Shown: positions 42,301-53,322 of the stretch, piece after piece
How the letters are laid out: each line of letters opens with the position of its first letter
Numbering within the stretch: position 1 is the stretch's first letter
The notes under the pieces: model-generated
The model's database searches: none
What the model was told of the DNA's origin: nothing
Seen by the model: the letters and a program-made list of their open reading frames with translations, nothing else
Made by a program: the position numbers and the translations under genes
Assembly (NCBI GenBank): GCA_036244855.1
Contig: BQKZ01000330.1
Span: 42,118 to 106,117, forward strand
Length of the DNA: 64,000 bases
Origin: Temnopleurus reevesii
Taxonomy: Eukaryota > Echinodermata > Echinoidea > Temnopleuroida > Temnopleuridae
Direction: 5' to 3'

Positions 42301-45300
42301 TACCTGTTAGCACTATAAAGCTCGTACCAATCAGACTGCAATTATTCTGAGCTTTACAGTGATAACAGGTAGTCCAGTTGAGGTCTCTGGTCTAATAGCA
42401 CGTTCCTCTGCACATATTTTTGCCCTGAACACACAGCAATTGACCCCAGATTATCACAGAGGCGTAGTTTGGCCCTGATATAACAAGGTTTCGATATAAA
42501 GAGATAATTTCTCTGGTCACAAGGACCTCGTTATAACGATGTTCGACTGTAATAGTTATTGTACTTATTAACGTAGTTCAGTCTTTCTTAAAGTCCTTCT
42601 TAACTTTAAGAATGATTTGGTGAAGCACCACTCTGGACTAGATAGCAGGTAGCTGAAGGATTGTGACTTGTATTGTACATCAAGATATTTTAACAAGTGA
42701 AGGTAGGTCAAGTTTTTCCAATTTTAGAAACACAAAGACAGAAAATAGACAGAATTCATTGCATCGTTAATAGCTCAAGACTCTGGGTTGAAAGAAGAAT
42801 TTCATAAGCACAGCTGCAGTTCACAACTCAACATATGGTATTGTGTTATGAATAGATTTTCCAACCATTATTGTTCTCTGAATTGCTACAACAATAATGG
42901 ATGTACAATTGCAAAGAATTATTGGAAATTAATTTTTTGGCCTATTTTAATTACCCAGGAGAATAACAAGTAACTTCATCAAGTGCATTGTAAGTACATG
43001 TATGAGCAAAAATGTGAATGGAAGAAAGAGAGAGGATTGGTTTAAAGGCGAGAAGCAATAAAAGTTGAATTCTTAGGCCAAAGAAGATGAGAAAGAATAT
43101 TGGCTCAACCCTAAAGCCCCACTCACATAGAGTCCCAGTTGAATCCTGGACAAAAGCCGTGTTGAATCTGGGCTTCTGTATGACTAAGGCTATAACATCA
43201 GCACCTGAAAGATGTGTACTTGGTTCATGCCTGTACATATCACTATAAATTACTTGATTGCAACACTGAGTTGTTGTGTTTTTCTCATGATCAATGTGAA
43301 GGGTTTCAAACCTCTTTGATCTAACTCCAATATTACAGCAAAACACACCTCTACTCCTCTGAGGGTGGGATATGCTGTTTCAGGGGCTCAAGCTACACAT
43401 TCTACAACATGATCATGCTCTCTTACCTCTACACCTTTGATCTCATTGAGAGTGGGATATGCTGATTCAGGGGCCCAGGCTACACATTCTACTACATGAT
43501 CATGCTCTCTCAGCTCGAGTTTGCATTCCTTCGTCGCTACCACCCACACACGTAGAGTCTGCAAGAAAGAAAAGTACAGAAGCATTTATATAGTAATTCA
43601 ATCACTGGAAAAAATATATCTTTTATTGTGCTGTCAATCTAGAGAGTAAAGACAAATTAATCGATTAATTTTTTAACTGAAAAAGAGGGGAAAAATTGTA
43701 ATGCAAATATTCAGAATCTTCGAAGCCCACTCTGCTTAGAACTGCACTACATACTTAACAATATAATTTTTTAACAACACATGTAAAATATATACTGCCC
43801 CAAACCAAATAATATCAATTTATGAGCATAGTACCCAACTAGTCATTGAGAGTGCAGGCCAGATAGTGCTTTTCATCCAATCAGAATCAAGGATTTCATT
43901 GGATAAGTCAGCACTGACTTATTTGTCACTGTGGCAAACACTCCTCTGGACTTGGTACCCATTCTCTGTGCCTGTTAAATGTATTCATACAGCATCTATT
44001 ACAGTAAATCATTTTCATCTTGAAATTTAAAATGGCTGCTAAAATCAATGGTAAGATAGCTTGTGGCTGCCAATTATTTTTTGTCAGTGTCCAAAATCAA
44101 ATCTACATGCAATTTTTTTTTTTACTTTTTGCTGGATCAAAGCAACTTTAGAGATGCCAACTGTTTCTGATAAGGTAAATGGTGTATTATGGATTCAAGG
44201 CTTTAATCACTAATGAATAGATGAGAGTATGGGTAACGATGTCATGCCTTCTTTCACTTTTGTTGTACTGATGGGTCAATCACATCTTAAAATTTTACCG
44301 TAAGCATATCCCAGAACAGTATAGGAATAACATATTGCACAGACTTGATTAGCAAATGGGCACTGTATCGGGGTATTTCGAGCATGTGCACAGCGCATGA
44401 GCCGGAGGCGAGTGTGGCATTGTGCATGCAAAGAAGACACAGAGATAAGCAGTACACAGAAGCTAGTCAACAATGAGAAAATACATTATTCCTTTTACAA
44501 TATTGCTACTCAGCCCATTGCTGCTGCGTGACTCGGCAATTGAGCTGAGCTGAGCTGAGCTGTGTAAGGTGCTGTTGTTGTGATAAAAATGAAAAAAGCG
44601 GCAGAATGGTCTGAATATCAAAAGAACGTAAATTCACACTTTAGTTTACAGTAAGGAGTCAACATTTTTATTTTAATGGAATGTCTTGACTAAATACATG
44701 TACCTGTAAATATAAGGTGCAAGGTTTTGGTGACTCACTATGCGCATGCATCAAACAGGTTCAAAAGAAACTTTTGAGTGTAAAACTGTAAAGAGATGAA
44801 TGGTTGTGCAGTGATGCATGTTTTGGGGAATGATCACCTACTACGATTTGACCAATCAGTTGACTGGAACTGTCCAAGCCGTCTTACAATTAGCATCTCT
44901 GCATCTTGGTCTTTGTTTGTCATGTCTTATTGACCACTTACCTGGTCGTTCGAAGCACTGGCCAGAAGAGAGCCATCTGGACTCGGTCTCACCATGCGCA
45001 CCCATTCTCTGTGACCGGTAAATGTCTTCACACAGTATCTATTCAGGTTGCAGAAAAATGATAAATAACAAATTAACAATTATATCAAAGAAAGGTGCAT
45101 ATGGTCGCATATGTATAATTACCTAGACAGGTTCTAGTAACAAAAATTTGAATTTTAAATGCTTTGTGAATCCTTACTATAATTTTCAAGAGAGAATGTT
45201 ACAAACAATTAAATGGTGAGATTAATATCATCAAGGAATAATTTTACTTTCCACATTTGATTAGCAGTTTTAGACATTGAGGAAACATTTTCAACACTTA

Positions 45301-48300
45301 AACTGTACAGTTCTATGTGAAAAAGTTGCTACACAAAAAATCTTTTGTATAGCAATCATGCTATTTTTATGCATAGCAAACTGCAATGCGATACCAGGAA
45401 AATTATTCCCTTATGATCATGAAATAGGTGTAGTTGCTATCAATATCTTTTGTTACTAATGCTAGCTACCTTATAGTTTTAGAGCCTCAGAACAAAGATA
45501 TGGCCCACTCAGATCATATTTCCCTGCATTTTATAGTTAGAACAAGTAAGCAGAAAATTGACAGGAAGTGCATAAATCATTAGGGTAACAAATACCTAAT
45601 AAGAATTCAAATCTTTATCACAAATATATTTAGAATGTTAATAAGGTTTCATGAATAGATGTCCTACACATGTACCTTCAGAAAACTAAGAAAAACCGAA
45701 CTACATGAAAACTACAATTATTCAGATCCACTGTTGATTCAGGTCTAAATTTTACATTCAGGATCTTTCCAGATAAAATCTGTAGATGCAATACCTGCAC
45801 TTTTTAGACACAGTCATTATAAAGTACCAACATTGAAAGTTTGTCTAAGCGAATTATCAGAATGAATGTTTCACAAGGATCTCTTTCACTTCCTCATTTC
45901 AGTAATTATTGCTACAGACGCAGCAATACGTCATGTGCATTTAGTAACCATTAAAGGGGAACACAGACTTTTGGCTAAAAAAATCAAACTGAAGCAATTT
46001 GAGTGAAATAAATTTAAAACACTATAAGTGTCAATATAAGGCGCACGCAGCGTAGTCTATCGTCAATATAGTCTGATGAAGGCTAGCAGAATACAGCAGC
46101 CGAAACATCACTATACCAACGTTCTACCTTTGCACATCGTGAGACAACTGATCAACACTCTTCACTTACTGGAAGTATATAACCCACAGTAATACAAAGA
46201 TCCGAGTTTGTACCTTTGCCAGCATCTAAATTTGTCGCCGTAGATTTCTTCTTATTTCTTTTAAAAATAGAATTTCATATTTACTCAATTTCCAAGAAAA
46301 TCGGACATTGCTCCTTGAAATTATTGTTGGGTAATAAAATTACACAGTGCAATACCTGCAAATATGCACTTCCTGTTCCAGGAATAACTAAGAATTTTTA
46401 TTTCAAAGTTCACAATGTACTTATCAATATTGTTACAATAATGTAAGAGCTCAAAATAAATTGAGAATAATCCAATTTTACATCACCGACTCATTTAACT
46501 CAAGGTCCTCGAATATTAGCAATTGACAAAACTTTCAGAACTTCTATCTCTTTTAATTAGATTTTTACGCTGTGCAAAACATTTTTGCTTTTTCCTAATA
46601 AAGCCTGCTTGCCATAATTCGCTGGAAAAGCACTAAGTATTAGTTCCCTTTAATAGTATCCATACCTGACAGGAAGTAAAAGCACTATGCACTCAAACCA
46701 AATCAGAAGATCACATTTCATTTTACTTTTCTCACACTCTCTTTCTCTTCCATCTTGGTATTAAATATGTTTATGTACATTTTCTTGGACATGTGAGAAA
46801 ATATATTATAGTTGTGATAAAATATAAAATTGATAAGAATGTGAGTTTTTAGGTAATGATAAAACAATTCTCTGTTCAAAATATAGTATACTTCCTCCGT
46901 GCTCTGACACTGTTTGACAATCCTATAAAGAGTTATTACATGTTTGGAATTTTACATTTTCTGTGTCATGATTAAAGGGAAATTTATAATAATATATTAG
47001 CTTCAAATTAAAAAACAACTTTTCGAGAATTGTTTACACCAATTGAAATTGGAATCCGGTGTCCATGTACAGTGTTGAATAAGAAATGCCCTAAAATAAA
47101 AATTCAGTCAAATATATCTTTTGGCAATTCTTCAATTAATTTTTTGTTTAAATATCACCTACATGTAATAAATGGAATTCAAAGAATTTGAACATGTTAA
47201 CACCAATATTTGAGCCATAAAACTGCATGGAAAAGGACCAAAGCACCTCGCACTTATTCCAATTAAGAGGTTACCCAGAATTTTTGTTTTCATATTCATA
47301 ATGTTTTACTGTGGATATAATCAAAGTAAAATGGAGATTTGAATCTTCAATCACAAAATCAAGATTGGAATAACAATAAATTACCTGTCATCAATTTGGA
47401 GCTAGGGAGAATGGGATCACTGGACTATATGCATTGTTCTGGCTTTACTAGTAATAACAGGTAGCAAACTTTTCTGAATTAGTTACATTTGTACTATACT
47501 TCTAAACCTCTGCATCATTTCTACTCACCCAGTGGCTACCTCCCACTGTTTGATGGTCTTATCCCTAGAGGATGTAACTAGATGGTCCACCAACCAGAGA
47601 AAACTGATCGAGGAGATATTACAGTTGTGTCCATCAAAGATCTTAATACGTTCAAGAACCCACAAGCCCTCATTAAACGAACCTCTGAACAGTTTCTACT
47701 CACCCAGTGGCTACCTCCCACTGTTTGATGGTCTTATCCCTAGAGGATGTTACTAGATGGTACAACAACAAGAGAAAACTGATCGAGGAGATATTACAGT
47801 TGTGTCCATCAAAGATCTTAATATGTTCAAATAAAGATTTGAACCCACAAGCCCTCATTAAACGAACCTCTGAACAGTTTCTACTCACCCAGTGGCTACC
47901 TCCCACTGTTTGATGGTCTTATCCCTAGAGGATGTAACTAGATGGTCCCCAGACGAGAGAAAACTGATCGAAGAGACGTTATGGTCATGGCCATGAAGCG
48001 TCCTCATACATTCAAACGTGGAGAAATCCCACAGCTTAATCGTCATATCTGCCGAGCAGGAAGCTGCAAAGACAAGAAACAAAGAGGTGTTGGTAATTGA
48101 TATTCCTATGAAGCAATGTTTCTCGGTTTATATCACATTATTCTCATGTGTGAGATCAAGTGGAATTTCCAATGGCATAATTTAATTCAGGAAGACTGAA
48201 ACCAATTTGAAATTACGTTCAGGAGCTTTTGCTTCAAGAGACTTTATTTGCTTCAATGCCCTGAAAATACACAAAATGTCACAAGATCATTGTCTTTCAA

Positions 48301-51300
48301 CAGAGAAAAATTTTAAGAGGAAAAATATAAAAAAATAGCAGAAATTAATTGTTTGGGAATATCATTGTAATATGTTGAAAATCACCAATTTCCAATTAAA
48401 TTGGCGGTTTGTTTTCTTTTTACAAACTCTTTTTTTTTTTAACATTGGAGAGTCCTTTCAATCATATCTTATTTAATTGGTTTATTGCAGAAATTAACTG
48501 ATTTCCAGTGTTTCCCATTTCAGTTGGGGAAAAGTGATATTTCTTGGACTGGAACATTCCTGAATAAAATAAGAACATCATATACAGTTGCTAGGGCTCT
48601 CAAGGCTTCAGGTTGAGTTTTTAAACACATGGGGCCTGTAACATAAAAGTTGCAATTAAACTTGCAATGAATATTTATCGTAAGTCTATGGCAAAATGTG
48701 TACAAAGAGATGCAATTAATTGCAAGATTAATTGTATCTCTTTTATGTTTAATACAGGACCCACGCGTTACTTCTTACTTGTCACTCAGTTTTACTTTTT
48801 AATATACAAGTGAATATCAATGATCATATAGCAGACTCATAAGGAACACACATAGCAATTACATGAGTACCTGTGCCTGACATATCATTGTACCTCTGCT
48901 ATGGTATGAAGCTAGGATACAAGAGGAAGAAGTCAGACAGGTTGATCTATGCACCACTATACCACCATCACACAATGCAGTCAATGTGTGATAGCCGGCT
49001 TATTTGGATGCAAAAATGTCCATAAAATAAAATAAACTTCTAATCAATGAATTCTAAATATTTTCAGCTACAATATCGTCCAGTCTTCACTTCAGTCGGT
49101 TGAGGGCAACCAAACAATTTTATTGTTCGTAACATGCCGGGGAAAGTACAACACATAGATTTTGGTATCCCCTTATTAATCATAATAAAGTCATTTGGAT
49201 TTGGATGTTGGCAGGTACGATACCTTATCGCGGTATATGTAACAATACACTGTCAATAAGATCTTTCCTTCCAATGTTTATACTAGATATCTACTTTGAG
49301 TACACAGCACTTTCCTGGGAGAATTTCAAATTGAGCCGATTGCCAAGAAATCACAATTTTTAAAGTCCAGTTAATAGCTGAGCAATCATCTTATTTGCTA
49401 AAGAGGACAAAGAATTCCTTTGTATGGTGTGTGTGTGTTCACTAGTATTGGTCAAACTCTAGTTTAATTGACCTGAAGTATGAATGAATATCTCACAATC
49501 GAGCTGTTTAATTTGACAACCTTCTTGTTTTATCATCCTGTTCAATGTATGATCTTTTGGTGTCATTCAGGTTAACCTAAAGAAGTACAGTGTCTGCTTT
49601 TAGTGGGATTTTGGCATTATCGCCACATTCCAAAAAGCTGAACACTAATAGCATCACACGTGATTAGAAAGAGAAATATGCACTGAGTATTTAGAGCCTA
49701 TTTTCATTGCAATGTGACTTTGCATTCTTAAATTAAAGCAGTTCGAATGTAGCAAATCACTACGTTCCCTGAATGGCTGGCGATTGAAAGAAAATATTTT
49801 TCTGCATTATTAGCAAGGGTTGTTTTCTTTCAAATTTTTGTTAACAACATGTGTTTTGGATGATATCTAATTATTTTTTAATAACATTTCATAGAGGGCG
49901 AAAAATGTTACATACTGTTGCCAATTTAAATGTTCATTTATGATTAACTTTTATCTCACAAAAGCATGTACCTCTACAAGTCAAAATGGTCACTATGATT
50001 ACATTTTGCCTCATATTACTTACATTATCTCTCACAATTCTTAACATAAATAACCTGTTATCACTATTAGCCCAGGAAAATCATATCAAAGCATCATAGT
50101 TATGTTCTGAGATGAATTATAGGCAAAACAAGTCGCAAAGGATTCTGACTTGCACTTTATCTTGACATTTCAAAATTTTGATGGTTTATTTACAGCACCA
50201 AAATGCTACATCACAATTCATCGGAATGGGAACTGGCTCTAAACAAATTTCAGGCATAGATTGTTTTCAGTGATCACCAAAGTTACTAACAGCTCCCAGC
50301 TCCTGTATATGACCTTGCATTATGCATAGCTGCCAACATGAGAGAGTGAAAATTAGTAATAATCCTCCAATGAATTAGTAATCTTCACATATAATACATT
50401 GAAATGTATGATACTTATCTTGTCAAAATTATTAATCTCTTGTGAATTTTACACAAAACATTACAAATTTACGCCTAAAGTTAGTAATAACTACTAAAAA
50501 TTAGTAACAGTTGGCAGCTATGCACTTTGGACGTCCTTGGTCTACAGCTCATTACGCCATATAACAAAATATGGTGATGGCTCAGTATTCTATTTTTACT
50601 AAAATATTAAAAAAAATGTATCAATTCTCTAACCAAGCATTTTTCCTGAATGATCAAAACATATATCTTGAACCGAGTCTGTGTGTCCTTTTAGCGTTCG
50701 TTCAAAATCTCCAGATTCATAGTCCCATACCTGCAATAAGGGGAGACACAGATGAGAAACAATAACACCAACATAGAAACGAAACAAGATCAAATTTATT
50801 TCACTTTGTGGATAATCATTGCATTGCTGGCCATTGTAAACTCCTAAAAGGAGGGTTTTGAAACTATAAGTTCACAGAAAAAAAAATTAAAAAAAATCAT
50901 TTTAATATTGCATGTGACAAAAATCTTTCAATATCAAAAGAATGTCACTTCATTTGTTTCCAAAGGTTATTCCACAGCTGAGTAATATCCTTTAAAATTT
51001 TCAAAGGAATGAAAGGGAAAGCAACAAAATCTAAGGTTGATTTATTGTACATAGTTTTGTTGTTCAACTGCGGGTTTGAATGGATAAATTTGAAGAGTAC
51101 TGCACGCTGGTGAATGGATAGTGAATGAATAACAAATTAATTATCTAACAATCTTTTATGAAACTAAAGCCCTTTCTTTTTGGTATAATACGTATATTCA
51201 AGATGCAATATACTCAAAATGTTCTTTAGTTTTTTTTCTGTTGAAATCGTCTTACAAGCCCCCCCCCCCCCAATAAACAGCACAGTGCTGTGACAACTTG

Positions 51301-53278
51301 TTGAAATTAAACTTTATAAATAAATTATGAAGTAAAGAACATGACCCAATTGTAGGAATATGATACATAACTCTCAGGACAGATTTGGCAAGGCTCGACT
51401 TTAGACGAAGCCCGCTGGCATATGGCTCCCCAAAACTGCAAGGGGCTCCTTAGAAATTTAGTTGGGGAGCCCGGCTTGCTCTCTAGATAGCTTCTTTGAT
51501 TGTGGATTTTCACAAAATTACAAGGTGAAACAGGGCTCTCCAAGACGCACCCCCCCCCCAAAAAAAAAGTTAAGGAGCCCGACTGGCTCCGTAAAGGAAA
51601 AGCAATGATCAAGCCCTGCTTACATGTAGTGAACCCTCAGCACATCCTGAAGAGCTTACTTACTTTGATAGTGGCATCCTCTGATGATGAAACCATGACG
51701 TTGTATACCGGATGAAAGATGACCCTCGTGATGGGGCTACGATGGCCGCTCAGGCTGTACTTCTCTGGGGGTCTGGGGATCCATTCCGCGGGCGAGCGCT
51801 TGTCCCGCGTGGGGCCGCCGCCTGTTGTGAACTCTCGCTCTGCCTCGTTCAGCTTCATTTCTAAGTCCATAACTTTCTTTTGTAATCTGATCACAGACGT
51901 CCATTTCTTCTCCAGCAGACCATTGTATTTCCGTTCGACTTCCTCAGGCTGTGAGAGAAATAAATTATAATTACACAAAAATAGTCAGAATTATATTGAT
52001 TACATGTATCTAGATTTAGAAGAATAACATTATAATAGTAAAATGATAATAACAATAAAACAATTCCAAAGAAGTAAATAAAACAAATTAATTGACTTTT
52101 CTCAAGAGGTACATTTGAAGCGCCTTGATGAATTGCCCATACAATGAAGATAATATTGAGGAGTCAGTGACACAAAGAAACTCTAATTTGGCAGTTTAGA
52201 GAAAAATGTGTTCAAAGATTTAGCCAAATTACTCAAAGTGTAGATATAATCTTCAAACAAATTTTGTTCTGTTTGTTTCACAGTCTTTCCACATAGAACT
52301 GTAGAGTAGAATGTTTGAAACGTTTCAAATGTGAAAACTAAAAATATTCCTTGCACATTATAACGATGTAGGGAAAGCAAAACGAGCTGATGTAGAGAAA
52401 CAGAATAATCATTAATTAGCATTTTTTTTCTGAATACAATATCTAGCACAAGATAATTAATGTGCAAACAAGAAATTTCAACGTATGACGACGGAATTAA
52501 AGGATTGATGGATGGCTTGCAATGGAGGAGTATTGAGAGAGGCAGAGAAAGAGAAAAAATAATAGGGCAACGAAAATGAGTAGGGGGCAAGGAAAGCTGG
52601 GACAAAGAAAGTGGGAAAAGGGTAGAGAGAGTGGAAAATGAGCCAAAGAAAAGGGGAAAGGAGCCAGAGCATATGGAAACGGGGCAGAGAAAATAAGAAA
52701 TTCGGCAAAAAAAGTTGGAAAGAGGAACAAGAAAAGGGGGGAATGGAGCGGGAAAGGGAGAAGAGGGAAGAGAAAGGGAGAAGGGGACAGAGAAAAGGGG
52801 AAAGGGGGCAGAGAAAAGGGGAAAGTTGGCTAATAAAAGGGGGCTGATGAAAGAGGAAAGGTGGCAGAGAAAAGGGGAAATGAGGCAAAGATAGTGGAAA
52901 AGACGAAGAAACAGGGAAAGGAGCAGGAAAGGGGGGGGGGCAAAGAAATTGGAATAGGGGGCAGAGAAAAGGGGAAATGAGGCAAAGATAGTGGAAAAGA
53001 GGACGGAGAAAAGGGGAAAGGAGCAGGAAAGGGGGAAATGGGCAAAGAAAGGTAGAAAGTGGCAAAGAAAATGGAATAGGGGGCAGAGAAAAGGTTACGG
53101 GACAAGGGAAGAGAAAAGGGGAAAGGGAGCAGAGAAAGAAGAAAGAGAAAGTCAGGAGATGTACATGTAAGGGGAAATAATCTTGAACAAATAACAGGCG
53201 AAACCAGAGGATAATAGAAAAATAGACAAAGCTAAAAATTAAAAAAAAATAGAGAATGCTAAATTTTTTTAAAAAACA

Positions 53279-53322
<44 letters not shown>

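Noticed and set aside
52478..53105. Minus-strand frames up to 195 codons rich in Pro, Leu, Ser and Phe
   Set aside because: They come from the polypurine/polypyrimidine tract in a LIS1 intron. Composition is explained by the repeat.
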